From Umbribacter vaginalis (GTDB lineage Bacteria > Actinomycetota > Coriobacteriia > Coriobacteriales > Eggerthellaceae), in contig KQ959676.1 of NCBI GenBank assembly GCA_001552935.1, positions 36,323 to 100,322 on the forward strand: a DNA stretch of 64,000 nt, in the 5' to 3' direction. Positions 51,580 through 60,860 of this stretch are shown piece after piece. Under the pieces are notes generated by a model. It was not told the DNA's origin and made no database searches. It saw nothing but the letters and a program-made list of their open reading frames with translations. The position numbers were made by a program, and so were the translations under genes. The stretch's first letter is position 1; each line of letters starts with the position of its first letter.

Positions 51580-52404
51580 TTAGGCTTGCTGTTCAAGTTC
51601 TACCAATGCATCGTGAAGCTGCTGCTCATTAGGCGCTTTACCATGCCATCCTACTTGATTTTCCATAAACGAAACACCTTTTCCTTTAATGGTATGAGCA
51701 ATAATAGCCTGAGGAACACCTTGTTTTTGCTCGCGCGCCTGCGTCAAAATATCAACCAGCGCCGATATATCGTGACCGTCAACGTCATACGTTTTCCAAC
51801 CAAAGGCTTCAAACTTACGTGCAACATCGCCTGGATCGCATACTTTTTCCGTTGGACCATCAATTTGCAAGCCATTTCTATCAATGATAGCAACAAGATT
51901 GTCAAGATGGCGATGGGCTGCAAACATAGCGGCTTCCCACACCTGGCCTTCTTGGCATTCGCCATCGCCGAGCAGGGTAAACACCATTTGAGATGTACCG
52001 TCAAGCTTGAAACCAGCAGCCATACCACATGAAATAGACAAGCCCTGACCAAGCGATCCCGTTGACACTTCTACACCAGGAACAAGCCTGCAATCGGGAT
52101 GACCCTGCAAGCGTGAGCCTAGTTTACGCAAGGTAACAAGCTCATCAACGGGAATATATCCAACTTGCGCCAGCGTTGCATACAGCGCAGGAGCAGCATG
52201 ACCTTTTGAAAGTACAAAGCGATCACGCGTGGGCATATGCGGATTCTTAGCATCGTAGCGCATCACATTGCCAAAATAGAGTGCGCATAAAATGTCGATG
52301 CACGACAACGAGCCACCAGGATGACCGCTGCCTGCAGCAGCAATACTTTTTAGAATGTTGATACGCATTTCCCGAGATATAGTTGAGAGCGCGTCAGAAG
52401 ACAT
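51580..52404 (-). CDS. Transketolase, N-terminal (thiamine-diphosphate-binding) subunit
   Basis: 274 residues from ATG 52404. INILKSIAAAGSGHPGGSLSCIDILCALYF and RDRFVLSKGHAAPALYATLAQ are family openings. The TPP motif GDGECQEGQVWEAAMFA...NLVAIIDRNGLQIDG is complete, as are GSLGQGLSISCGMAAG and HTIKGKGVSFMENQVGWHGKAPN. The upstream in-frame stretch to 52536 has no similarity or ribosome site. Works with the adjoining C-terminal subunit in the non-oxidative pentose phosphate pathway. Confidence 0.95.
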   Translation of the reverse strand: MSSDALSTISREMRINILKSIAAAGSGHPGGSLSCIDILCALYFGNVMRYDAKNPHMPTRDRFVLSKGHAAPALYATLAQVGYIPVDELVTLRKLGSRLQGHPDCRLVPGVEVSTGSLGQGLSISCGMAAGFKLDGTSQMVFTLLGDGECQEGQVWEAAMFAAHRHLDNLVAIIDRNGLQIDGPTEKVCDPGDVARKFEAFGWKTYDVDGHDISALVDILTQAREQKQGVPQAIIAHTIKGKGVSFMENQVGWHGKAPNEQQLHDALVELEQQA

Positions 52405-52742
52405 AAGCACAACGCCTTTCTTTGAAATATGCCTGTGCGGCATACAGCCGCTGCCATAGCTATCTTGCAAGCTTTCACAAGACAAACAATGGCATTTTAC
52501 CATTTTCACTGAGAAACTACGCCGCGCGACACGCACATTCGCGCAAATTTCTTATTTAGACTTGGTGTGCACAGGCAAAAGAGTACAATGAGCATAGTAT
52601 TTGCACTGTGTTTGACGCTCAAAACAGAGCGGCGTGTTTTATGCGATACGGAGCGTTCGATGTCGTACCGAGCACTCGGTGCTGTACTACTCTGCAGCAA
52701 AGCTACTATGCAGCTAAAACATTCAAGGATAAGGAGGAACCA
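52405..52742. promoter_or_regulatory. Divergent promoter region of transketolase and methyltransferase genes
   Basis: 338 bp without a gene. TTGGTG (52562-52567), 16 bp, TACAAT (52584-52589) is a reasonable plus-strand promoter for the methyltransferase, giving a ~150-nt leader. In that leader I see no defined riboswitch; it contains a GTACC/CGAGCACTCGGTGC-type short dyad near 52663-52685. The minus-strand transketolase promoter is not obvious. Confidence 0.4.
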
Positions 52743-53363
52743 ATGCCAACACAACCTGAAAGCAATCCTGCATTTCCCGAAGGTGAAGGCGGAGCACAGA
52801 TGCTCACGCGCATGAACAGCGGCGCGCATGAACAGCTGGCACAATGGGGTCTATCGTTTATTGATCTTCGTTACAAAATGTTTGGTCTTGATGTGGGCTG
52901 CGGTGGCGGTGCAAACATAGAACGCCTGCTCAATGGCATGCCGCGTGGTACCGTTGATGGCATCGATCATTCTAATTTGGCAGTGCGCATGTCATGTGAG
53001 CATAATGCACAAGCTATCGACTTGGGCAGATGTCGTGTGCAATACGCAGAAGTAGAACATTTGCCTTTTGCAAAGGAATCGTTTGATATTGTAACGGGCT
53101 TTGAAACAATTTATTTTTGGCGTGATGCGCTTAGCGGGTTAAAAGAGATTCACCGTGTTCTAAAACCAGCAGGAGAATTGCTTATTTGTAACGAAACCAA
53201 CGGTGAAAACCCTGAAATTATTGAATTTGCAAAAACAATTCCAGGTATGCAAGTATACAATGCAACTGGTTTCAAAAGTATGTTTAAAAATGCAGGATTT
53301 AGCAAAATAGATATTCACGAAAATCCTGAAACAGGAGCGCTTGCTGTTATTGGAACAAAATAA
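52743..53363 (+). CDS. Class I SAM-dependent methyltransferase
   Basis: 206 residues with a clear ribosome site (AAGGAGG, 6 nt). Motif I is GLDVGCGGGANIERLLNGMP, then GTVDGIDHSNLAVRMS (motif post-I acidic residue), QYAEVEHLPFAKESFDIVTGFETIYFW (motif II region) and LKEIHRVLKPAGELLICNETNG (motif III). This is the UbiE/Coq5-like methyltransferase_11 group. Substrate is not evident; small-molecule methylation is typical. It is a lone gene, followed by a strong stem-loop. Confidence 0.9.
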   Translation: MPTQPESNPAFPEGEGGAQMLTRMNSGAHEQLAQWGLSFIDLRYKMFGLDVGCGGGANIERLLNGMPRGTVDGIDHSNLAVRMSCEHNAQAIDLGRCRVQYAEVEHLPFAKESFDIVTGFETIYFWRDALSGLKEIHRVLKPAGELLICNETNGENPEIIEFAKTIPGMQVYNATGFKSMFKNAGFSKIDIHENPETGALAVIGTK

Positions 53364-53389
53364 GCGCATCCTATCTGGTAGGCGTACAC

Positions 53390-53424
53390 GGTGTGGTGTG
53401 CAAGCAAACACTGCATGCCACACC
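53390..53424 (+). terminator. Strong stem-loop after the methyltransferase gene
   Basis: GGTGTGGTGTGCA (53390-53402) pairs with TGCATGCCACACC (53412-53424): 13 bp with two G:U pairs and a 9-nt loop. No U run follows, so termination would need a factor, or the element is a 3' RNA-stabilising hairpin. Confidence 0.5.
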
Positions 53425-53656
53425 TTACACCACTGCCGAGTTAACACCACATTTTAGCACAGGTATCTAAACGTGCATTGAATAATGCTATTATGCGTTT
53501 CACAAGCACTAATGTAGAATTATTTCTCAACTACGCAACAAGCTTGTCAATTTGGTTTCTAAAAAGCAACAAAAATAAAAAACATTCTCTAACGTCACGT
53601 GTCCTTTTTTAGTATTCCCTATACTAAAACGCATAAGGGAACAAAAGGATGAGTGA

Positions 53657-54040
53657 ATGACACAATCGGACGACATCATCGATGTAGAGCCCGTTACATC
53701 GTCAAGAACACGACTATCAGAAATTGACCGAAAAAAACCAAACTCAACACGTTTAGGTAGTAACAAAACACGTCTTGGGTTCATCGAACGTATGAAGCGC
53801 ATTTCTGAACGTCATGAACAGCGGAAACGCAAACGTGAAGCCGACTTGCTACGCGGCGACATTCTTGCTGTACTGTTTACGAAAGTGCGCGCACTTATCC
53901 AAATATTTTTAGGCTTGATAGTTATTCTTGTTGGACTGCCCTTGCTTGTTTACCCACATCCAGGCTTATTGCTTATCATTGTAGGATGTGCGCTTGTTCT
54001 CAGCGGAGTTTTTATTTTGTATCAAAGTCACACCCAATAA
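53657..54040 (+). CDS. Small two-helix membrane protein of unknown function
   Basis: 127 residues. The first ~85 are polar and rich in Arg/Lys/Ser/Thr (ERMKRISERHEQRKRKREADLLRGD), followed by two membrane helices in a hairpin (IQIFLGLIVILVGLPLLVYP and GLLLIIVGCALVLSGVFILYQ). The layout is like PGPGW-type or transmembrane-tail proteins of actinobacteria, with a basic cytoplasmic domain. Ribosome site AAGGA 8 nt upstream of ATG. Monocistronic. Function unknown. Confidence 0.65.
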   Translation: MTQSDDIIDVEPVTSSRTRLSEIDRKKPNSTRLGSNKTRLGFIERMKRISERHEQRKRKREADLLRGDILAVLFTKVRALIQIFLGLIVILVGLPLLVYPHPGLLLIIVGCALVLSGVFILYQSHTQ

Positions 54041-54233
54041 GAACGCGTTGCATCACACGTGTCACGCCACAATCGCGAACGCGTTTCAGCACGTCACGAA
54101 CGTGCGGCGTCATGTCACGAACGTGCAGCGTCACGTCATGAACGCAATACCAGATCTTCGCAATATTCCCCTGCTGAACGCTTCGTGCCGCGAGCGCCAC
54201 ATCACACATACCAACTCCCCGTGCACGCCTTCA
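54041..54233. repeat. 21-bp tandem repeat between convergent genes
   Basis: gtcacgaacgtgcrgcgtcay occurs at 54093-54113 and 54114-54134, with a partial third copy at 54135-54145. The same acgaac core occurs singly in other gaps of this window (33085, 33117). The surrounding 193 bp hold no gene. Confidence 0.75.
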
Positions 54234-55304
54234 CTATGATTCGTACAAGATAACGCCCAACGCATCAACATTGCCCTCGTCAAGCGCGCGCATGTCGTTT
54301 TTAAACGCTGCATCACTCATCAGTGATCGCAACAAACGAATAAGAGGGCGCGTATATTCGGTTTTTACAACTACCATATCAATCCATTCATCTTGCAACG
54401 GTGTAAAACGCAAACACGATGCGCTGGTATGCAACGCTTCGCGCGCAACAGCAACATCACTTGCGCCAACTTCAATAAGATGAGAAACGCTTTGCTCGCC
54501 AAAATGCTCTTGTGCATAGCCCTCAATCGTTGAACTCCGTGCATCAAGCAAGCGAAGTCGCTGGTCAAGCAAGATACGTTCACCGCAACCACGCTCTCGA
54601 TTTGCTAAACGCACATTTTCTTTCAACAAACTGCCCCATGATAAAAACGCGCCAGATGAGCGCTGATGATACAAAAAACCAACTTTGCGTTTATACAGGC
54701 GAAATATGATAAGTGAAATGCCTGGAACAAGACGCAATGCATATGCAACATTATAAGAATTAGTTTTCAAGTCGAATAAATTAGTAACTGCCATATGAGC
54801 GCTGCCTGCATAGAGGGCAGAAAGAGCGGCATATGAGCTGCACCGATAGCGCTGCGTGAGCAAGCCCTCACCACTGCACCGCGCCGCAATCACATCTGCA
54901 GCGCGCAAATCACTTGCTACAATATAGCTTGAATGTACCAAAGGATGATTACTAATAGATGCAATCTCAGGATTTAAGCACAAAGAGTTTGTATCGCCGT
55001 GTGAAAAAGATACGCCAGGCCAGGGAGTATTCTGAACAAACGCGCTTGATGCACAAGCTGCATGCCCCTGTTGAGCTGCAGCAGCATCGTCTACGCCAGC
55101 AATAGCACCACGGCCAGCACGAACAGCATCCCCACGCCGTGTTGAATTAAGATAATCGTGTACGTCAGACAAAGTAAAGCGCAACTTGCGTCCAATGCGA
55201 TATGAAGAGATGACACCTTCTTTTGCCATTTGATAAACAGAGTTCTTCGCAATTTGCAAATACTGCGCAACTTCTTCAGCGCTTAAGGAATCATCTGCAC
55301 GCAT
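54234..55304 (-). CDS. One-component regulator: excisionase-type HTH plus PBP-like ligand domain
   Basis: 356 residues. The N-terminus is an excisionase/MerR-like helix-turn-helix: DSLSAEEVAQYLQIAKNSVYQMAKEGVISSYRIGRKLRFTLSDVHDYL. After an Ala/Gly-rich linker, residues ~120-350 look like a periplasmic-binding-protein-like domain used inside the cell (HPLVHSSYIVASDLRAADVIAARCSGEG; GSAHMAVTNLFDLKTNSYNVAY; SLLKENVRLANRERGCGERILLDQRLR; VDMVVVKTEY-type ending). This is the PBP_like_2 plan seen in molybdate- and other anion-sensing regulators. Divergent from an NSS transporter 89 bp away, its probable target. Confidence 0.85.
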   Translation of the reverse strand: MRADDSLSAEEVAQYLQIAKNSVYQMAKEGVISSYRIGRKLRFTLSDVHDYLNSTRRGDAVRAGRGAIAGVDDAAAAQQGHAACASSAFVQNTPWPGVSFSHGDTNSLCLNPEIASISNHPLVHSSYIVASDLRAADVIAARCSGEGLLTQRYRCSSYAALSALYAGSAHMAVTNLFDLKTNSYNVAYALRLVPGISLIIFRLYKRKVGFLYHQRSSGAFLSWGSLLKENVRLANRERGCGERILLDQRLRLLDARSSTIEGYAQEHFGEQSVSHLIEVGASDVAVAREALHTSASCLRFTPLQDEWIDMVVVKTEYTRPLIRLLRSLMSDAAFKNDMRALDEGNVDALGVILYES

Positions 55305-55393
55305 AGTAACATTTCTCTTTCATCATGGTATGATTACCGTTATCATTTTATAGGAATACGGCGTTCTTGGTAAGTCAAACGTAAGGAAGTCTT

Positions 55394-56713
55394 GTGGCAA
55401 ACCGTGAAACTTTTAGCAGCAAACGCGGGTTTATTCTCGCGTGCATTGGCTCGGCAGTTGGCATGGGGAACATCTGGCTATTCCCAACGCGCATCTCGGC
55501 GTATGGCGGAGCAACGTTTTTGATACCCTACCTGCTGTTTGTTCTCCTTATTGCATCAACAGGTGTGATTGGCGAAATGAGCTTTGGTCGCTTTACTAAA
55601 TCGGGGCCTATTGGAGCATTTGCGCGTGCCACAAAAATGCGTTTTGGTTCGGAGACACCAGGTAAAATTATAGGAATCGTGCCTGTTCTTTCATCGCTGT
55701 GCATGGCAATTGGCTACTCGATTGTTGTAGGGTGGATTCTTACGTATGCTGTCGCATCATTTATTCCTGCTGCACCGCTCGCGCCCAGTGTCGAAAGCTT
55801 TGCGGCAACGTTTGGCCAGGTAGCAGGCGATAATATGCCGTTTCAAATAGTTGCTATGGTAGGCGTAATTGCCATTATGGCACTTGGTGTTACGCGCGGC
55901 ATTGAACGCATCCACTTCATTATGATGCCGCTGTTTTTCGTGATGTTTATTGGCCTTGCGCTGTATGCAGCTACGCTCCCAGGCGCGCTCAATGGTTACC
56001 GCTACGTTTTTATGCTTGATCCACGCGGGTTGCTTGACCCGCTTGTGTGGGTATACGCGCTTGGCCAGGCATTTTTCAGCTTGTCAATTGCCGGAAACGG
56101 CACGCTTATTTACGGCTCGTATTTAGACGACAAAGAGAACATCCCGCAATCGGCAAAATACGTTGCTATTTTTGACACCTTAGCTGCGGTTATTGCATCG
56201 CTTGTAATTATTCCGGCAATGGCATCGGCAGGTCAAACGCTCTCAAGCGGCGGACCTGGACTTATGTTTATCTACCTTCCTCATCTGTTTGCAGGAATGC
56301 CAGGTGGTGCACTGTTCCAAATTATTTTCTTTGTTGCTGTGCTGTTTGGTGGATTTACGTCGCTTATCAACTTATACGAAGCGCCCATCGCAACACTGCA
56401 AGAAATACTGCACGTAAAACGCACAACAGCCGTATGCTGTATCGGCGTTATCGGCATTATTGTTGGCTTGGCAATTCGTCCGATTGTTGCGCAATGGATG
56501 GACGTGCTTTCCATTTACTTCTGCCCTATCGGTGCACTCCTGGCGGCAATTATGTTTTTCTGGTTTATAAAAAAACCAATTGTTCTCGAACAAGTTTCAA
56601 AAGGAAGAAATCGTCCGCTTTCGCTTGTATTTTTCTACTTAGCGCGTTACGCTTTTTGCCCCATAGTGCTTATTATACTTATTGTTGGATGCGTTATGGG
56701 AGGAATCGGATAA
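55394..56713 (+). CDS. Sodium-dependent transporter of the NSS (SLC6/SNF) family
   Basis: 439 residues with about 11 helices, start GTG with AAGGAAG 6 nt upstream. The opening KRGFILACIGSAVGMGNIWLFPTRISAYGGATFLIPYLLF is the hallmark of NSS transporters, followed by GEMSFGRFTKSGPIGAFARA, GYSIVVGWILTYAV, VLDP-like MLDPRGLLDPLVWVYALGQAFFSLSIAGNGTLIYGSYL and FTSLINLYEAPIATLQE. These symporters move amino acids or amines with sodium. Substrate unknown. A divergent HTH/PBP-like regulator is next to it and an MFS gene follows. Confidence 0.94.
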   Translation: MANRETFSSKRGFILACIGSAVGMGNIWLFPTRISAYGGATFLIPYLLFVLLIASTGVIGEMSFGRFTKSGPIGAFARATKMRFGSETPGKIIGIVPVLSSLCMAIGYSIVVGWILTYAVASFIPAAPLAPSVESFAATFGQVAGDNMPFQIVAMVGVIAIMALGVTRGIERIHFIMMPLFFVMFIGLALYAATLPGALNGYRYVFMLDPRGLLDPLVWVYALGQAFFSLSIAGNGTLIYGSYLDDKENIPQSAKYVAIFDTLAAVIASLVIIPAMASAGQTLSSGGPGLMFIYLPHLFAGMPGGALFQIIFFVAVLFGGFTSLINLYEAPIATLQEILHVKRTTAVCCIGVIGIIVGLAIRPIVAQWMDVLSIYFCPIGALLAAIMFFWFIKKPIVLEQVSKGRNRPLSLVFFYLARYAFCPIVLIILIVGCVMGGIG

Positions 56714-56744
56714 GCTTCGCACACGCATAAAGGAATGCATTTAC

Positions 56745-58040
56745 ATGACAAGCAAACTGTACACACGTGATGCGCTCTGTTTGATGGGCGCATCGTTTTT
56801 TTTCATGTTCTCGACAATGCTGGTAACACCGCTGATAAACGGCTATTCTTCGGCGCTTGGCGCGCATGAAGTTTTCGCGGGCGTCGTTACGGGTTCGATG
56901 AGCATAATTGCCCTAATTTTACGCCCGTTAGCTGGGAATTTGTCTGACCACATCTCAAAATATCGCCTGTCGGTAATTGGCAGCGTGCTTATTTTTATCG
57001 GCGTTGTGGGCTATTGCATAAGCCCCACAAGCCAGCTGTTGCTTCTTTTTCGCCTGGTGAACGGTGTAGGATTTGTTCTTGCTACCGTTTGCATGACAAC
57101 ATGGCTAAGCTTTGTAGTGCCGCGTGAACATGTTGGCGAAGCGATGGGTATGTATGGCCTGATGAATGCGCTTGCAATGGCTGTTGCGCCCGCAATCGGC
57201 ATTGCGCTGTATAACGTGATTGGCTATCGCGAAACCTTTGTGCTGAGCGCTGTTGCAGCGTTGCTGGTGTTTTTTCTGGTGCAATGCGTTCAGAATAAAG
57301 GAGAAGCGCCACTGGTTGCAAAACGAACAGCGCAGCATGAAGATGCTGATGGCAAGAGCGTAGATACGTCCACGCGTAAAGGCACAAGTGCTGGGGCTGA
57401 CGGCGCGGGTATTGTTGCAAAACGAAACAAGCGCGCTTCATGGACACAAGCATTCAAAAACGTGCGCGTGTTCCAAAAAAACGCCTTCCCCATTACTTTG
57501 CTGATGCTGTGCTTTTCGATGCCCTATTTTGCAACGCAAGCCGACCTTGTAGAGTATCTCCAACATATCGAAAGTCCTGTTTCAGCAGGCTTGTTCTTCA
57601 TTTTTTATGCAATTATTTTACTGGTTATACGCTTATTCTTTAAGAAATACTTTGACCGTGTTCGTTATGGTGTATGGTTCTGGGTGTGCCTTTTTGCAAC
57701 AATTGCCTTTTTGGTCAGTATGATGTTTGTGCATACCCTTGGATTAATGATACTGTCAGCTGGCCTTTTATCAGTTGGTTATGGCATTATCTACTCGGTG
57801 AATCAAGCAACCGCCATGATGCTTGCACCTATGAAAGAACAAGGTCTTGCCAGTTCCACCTTTTATTTTGGAATTGACCTTGCCATGGTAATTGCACCTA
57901 TTCTTGGAGGGTGCTTATTCGCATTCGTGCCTATTCAGGCATTTTATCCGAGCTTGTTGGCGTTTTTGCCCGTGGCTCTTATCGTGTATTGCGTCTACAG
58001 AAAACAACTGAACCAAGCAGTTTCACATCGCACGTGGTAA
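56745..58040 (+). CDS. Major facilitator superfamily transporter
   Basis: 431 residues, 12 helices. Family features: FFMFSTMLVTPLINGYSSALGAHEVFAGVVTGSMSIIALILRPLAGNLSDHISKYRLSVIGS (MFS motif A in the 2-3 loop), LVNGVGFVLATVCMTTWLSFVVPREHVGEAMGMYGLMNALAMAVAPAIG. The loop between helices 6 and 7 carries a Lys/Ala/Gly-rich insert with two VAKRxxxx repeats (residues ~198-236). In the second half VNQATAMMLAPMKEQGLASSTFYFGIDLAMVIAPILGG. An efflux pump is likeliest. Starts 31 bp after the NSS gene with AAAGGAA upstream. Confidence 0.9.
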   Translation: MTSKLYTRDALCLMGASFFFMFSTMLVTPLINGYSSALGAHEVFAGVVTGSMSIIALILRPLAGNLSDHISKYRLSVIGSVLIFIGVVGYCISPTSQLLLLFRLVNGVGFVLATVCMTTWLSFVVPREHVGEAMGMYGLMNALAMAVAPAIGIALYNVIGYRETFVLSAVAALLVFFLVQCVQNKGEAPLVAKRTAQHEDADGKSVDTSTRKGTSAGADGAGIVAKRNKRASWTQAFKNVRVFQKNAFPITLLMLCFSMPYFATQADLVEYLQHIESPVSAGLFFIFYAIILLVIRLFFKKYFDRVRYGVWFWVCLFATIAFLVSMMFVHTLGLMILSAGLLSVGYGIIYSVNQATAMMLAPMKEQGLASSTFYFGIDLAMVIAPILGGCLFAFVPIQAFYPSLLAFLPVALIVYCVYRKQLNQAVSHRTW

Positions 58041-58219
58041 GGTGCAGGTTGCCGAAAGCGCGGATCAATAAAGGATTGTGACAATAACGGGAATATGCAA
58101 CGCCCTGCAAGCGAGGAACTGCATGCACTCAAAAGCTGGCACGCGAACGACTGACACCCATACCAACAGGGGCATTATAACCAAGCCGCGCAGCAGGCGC
58201 TATTCTTCCTGATTATCTA

Positions 58220-59302
58220 CTAGTTCTTCCAGAAGTTGCCCGTTTTATAGTCGATAGTAAAACCAGGCGCCACATTAAACACTTCAAGCTTGCGACTTAA
58301 ATGACCATCAGCCGACTGCATATTTACAATAACACTGCGCGGCACTAACTCATCGCCCACATAGAGCGGCGTTACGAGGTAATACAGCGCTCCATCAGGG
58401 TTTTTCTTAAAATATGAGCGAGCCATACTTTCTGGACCCGCCATACCACCATACCCACGATTATCGCCTACGTTTTGTACACGCGTACCCGTAACCATAT
58501 TGTACGCTTTGTCGTCTCCACCCAAAAAATGAGCTATAAGGTGTGAGCGATTATAGAAATACCCATGATAAACGGTATTATTTTTATCATTAAAACTAAT
58601 TTCAACACGCTGATTATTATGCCAACCCGATGGGTGAATAGATGATATATTCTCTCGAGGACGTGTGCCAACATCTAAATTTTCATGCGTAAGAAGCGCG
58701 TAAGCGCTGCCTGTGCGCCCGAGCGAATCGAGTGCAGAATAGCGAATTTCACCAGGTGCAAGGTTGAGCGCTGCCGAAATATCAGCGTGTCCAAGATAGC
58801 GAAAGAAGTTACGGTCGCGCTGGGGGTTAAACTCGGAGGGAACCTGCCCTGCCGACACGTGCGCATCTTCTGCCGCTCCGCTGGAATTTGCCTTGCTCTG
58901 CGCTCCTGCATTGTCCTTTGCGGCAGAGCTACCCGTTCCCTTACCTGAGGCGCTGCTGTTCACGTGTTGAGCATCGTAGAGCGCGCTGCGTTGTTGCTGC
59001 GCTGTTGAAGAAGCGTACGTATCGAAATCTTTTGCCGATAACGAAGGAATGTCCGAGGAAGATGTGCGGTGTGCCGCGCTTTGCACCGCTTTTTCGTGAT
59101 CCTGCATCAAGCCTGGTAAAAACAGGAAAAGACATATTGCAATGGTGCAGATAGTTGCAACAACAGAGCGCTTATGGCTTGACGCATCAAGCGCATTGTT
59201 GTGCGGTGCCTGCTTTGACGACGCACCAGTATCGTTTTCCTTCTTGAGGCTATTGAGGATTTTTAGGCTATTGTTTTTCACGGTTCTCCTGCGTTTCTGC
59301 AT
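58220..59302 (-). CDS. Membrane-anchored DNA/RNA non-specific endonuclease (EndA-like)
   Basis: 360 residues. A short cytoplasmic N-terminus, one membrane helix (SVVATICTIAICLFLFLPGLM), then ~100 Ser/Ala/Gly-rich residues and a C-terminal nuclease domain. The core YNRSHLIAHFLGGDDKAYNMVTGTRVQNVGDNRGYGGMAGPE matches the streptococcal EndA/DNA-entry nuclease group, with DRGHL replaced by NRSHL (catalytic His retained) and the Asn ligand later. Outside-facing nuclease, plausible in DNA uptake or nutrient scavenging. DprA and ComM are encoded elsewhere in the window, but no uptake pilus genes are here. Single gene downstream of pepC. Confidence 0.87.
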   Translation of the reverse strand: MQKRRRTVKNNSLKILNSLKKENDTGASSKQAPHNNALDASSHKRSVVATICTIAICLFLFLPGLMQDHEKAVQSAAHRTSSSDIPSLSAKDFDTYASSTAQQQRSALYDAQHVNSSASGKGTGSSAAKDNAGAQSKANSSGAAEDAHVSAGQVPSEFNPQRDRNFFRYLGHADISAALNLAPGEIRYSALDSLGRTGSAYALLTHENLDVGTRPRENISSIHPSGWHNNQRVEISFNDKNNTVYHGYFYNRSHLIAHFLGGDDKAYNMVTGTRVQNVGDNRGYGGMAGPESMARSYFKKNPDGALYYLVTPLYVGDELVPRSVIVNMQSADGHLSRKLEVFNVAPGFTIDYKTGNFWKN

Positions 59303-59510
59303 AAAACCTTGCAGTACTTACACGCGCGCAGCAGCACATGTGTTTACGGGAACGGAAACGTGGGTACACGCGCGTGCACCCACACGTTGCTGCTTTCATT
59401 TGCACACGTCAGCGCCCATGTGCGCAAGCGCGCACGAGGGGCATGTTCCAATACGTCAGCGCTCATTTGCGCGCCGGTGCACGAAAGCGCGTTCCCGCAC
59501 GTTAGCTGCT
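59303..59510. repeat. Palindrome and degenerate repeats between pepC and the nuclease gene
   Basis: 59360-59383 is a 24-bp palindrome, gtgggtacacgcgcgtgc plus acccac, with a single mismatched pair. Downstream, a ~30-bp imperfect direct repeat starts cgtcagcgcycatktgcgc (59409 and 59454). No gene is supported. The palindrome could act as terminator for pepC or as a protein-binding site. Confidence 0.5.
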
Positions 59511-60860
59511 TTATGCAAGCGAGCCCATAGGATCCCATGGATCAAGCACAATCGGCGTATCGCTTTCAAAAAGTGCACGCTTATCAGCGGGAAGATATTT
59601 CTTATCAACAACCACTTGATACACGTACTCATCAAACCATGAATCAGCAAGCGTATCAAAACCGTCCTTGCCGTGATCATCGCCCCAGCTATTCTCAACT
59701 TTCCACAAGCTTGGCTTACCATCAGCGTCAAAATTTACACCCTCAAGCACCATAGCGTGCGTCATCAGCGACTCACCATAATCAAGCCGCGCCGCCTTAT
59801 CGAAACCAGCCATAATGTCAAAGCCGAACAGCGTGTCAATATCAAGCGCATCCAAATCCATAATGCCCTCTTCGCGCAAAAACGACTGCATCACATCGCA
59901 ACCAAACCACACAGGCAAATTGTCTTTCAGCTGGGCAATGGCTGCATCTTTCAGCTCTTGAGGCGTAAGGTTGATATAGCGAACACCACCCGCTTCAACA
60001 ACATTTCCTAAACGTGAAACGGTATAAACCCTGTTAAATGGCTTGTCTGCGGTGGGCGCAGAAATAAGCGAAATGTAGTCGTCAAGATTAAGCGCGACAG
60101 CTTCCTTGAAAAATTCAAGCGGCGTGAACGTACCACTGAGCGCAAGCTTATCGTCTTTATCGCGCAAACGAACATCGAACTTCGCAGGTGGTTGACCTAA
60201 ACAGGTTACCAGCAACGAATAAACATTTTGCATATACGTTTTCTTCATGCTGCGAAGGTGCTCAACCGTTGAACCCTGCGCATGCGCATCGCGCAGCTGT
60301 TTTGCGCACAAACGCAGATAACGTGTAAGGTAGGTATCAAGGTCAGATGTATTGCTTGAACAGGCTGTTTCTGGCATTGCTTCCTTAGGACACACGCCAT
60401 ATTTAGATACAAGCGCCTTAAACATATCCCACTGACCACCATCAGAAATAGGGTCAGTTAACAAGAACGACACTTCACGACTGTTTACTGGCTGTTCACA
60501 CGTGTCGATAATGTTCTCGAAGAACCAGTTGCTTTTTTCAAGCTTATCCCAGAACAACGGGTATGCTTGTGAAAGTTCAAACGTTGAAAGCTTGTATTTT
60601 TTCATAACGCGCATGCGCATGGTATTTAAGGATGCGAACATCCAGCAGCGCCCCGAGCGTTTCTGATTTGTGCGCTTACCTTGCTTTACTTCAACATCAA
60701 ACACGGTGGTGTTTTTAGCTACCTGTTCAGGCACGCGTGCAACATCGCGCACGCCTTTTCCACAAACAGCATTCTTGGCTATAATGTGCGATTTGTCGGC
60801 AAAAAAAGCAGCTTGAGCTGTATCTATATCGCTGGGTGTAATGCATACTGTTTTATCCAT
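59511..60860 (-). CDS. pepC: Aminopeptidase C / bleomycin hydrolase (C1B)
   Basis: 449 residues, cytoplasmic cysteine aminopeptidase. The active-site Cys is in NQKRSGRCWMFASLNTMRMRVMKKY, the His in ESLMTHAMVLEGVNFD and the Asn in LWKVENSWGDDHGKDGF. FWDKLEKSNWFFENIIDTCEQPVNSREVSFLLTDPISDGGQWDMF and VWFGCDVMQSFLREEGIMD are typical family regions. The length matches PepC. It suggests peptide-based nutrition, together with the NSS and azlCD amino-acid transporters nearby. Confidence 0.96.
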   Translation of the reverse strand: MDKTVCITPSDIDTAQAAFFADKSHIIAKNAVCGKGVRDVARVPEQVAKNTTVFDVEVKQGKRTNQKRSGRCWMFASLNTMRMRVMKKYKLSTFELSQAYPLFWDKLEKSNWFFENIIDTCEQPVNSREVSFLLTDPISDGGQWDMFKALVSKYGVCPKEAMPETACSSNTSDLDTYLTRYLRLCAKQLRDAHAQGSTVEHLRSMKKTYMQNVYSLLVTCLGQPPAKFDVRLRDKDDKLALSGTFTPLEFFKEAVALNLDDYISLISAPTADKPFNRVYTVSRLGNVVEAGGVRYINLTPQELKDAAIAQLKDNLPVWFGCDVMQSFLREEGIMDLDALDIDTLFGFDIMAGFDKAARLDYGESLMTHAMVLEGVNFDADGKPSLWKVENSWGDDHGKDGFDTLADSWFDEYVYQVVVDKKYLPADKRALFESDTPIVLDPWDPMGSLA

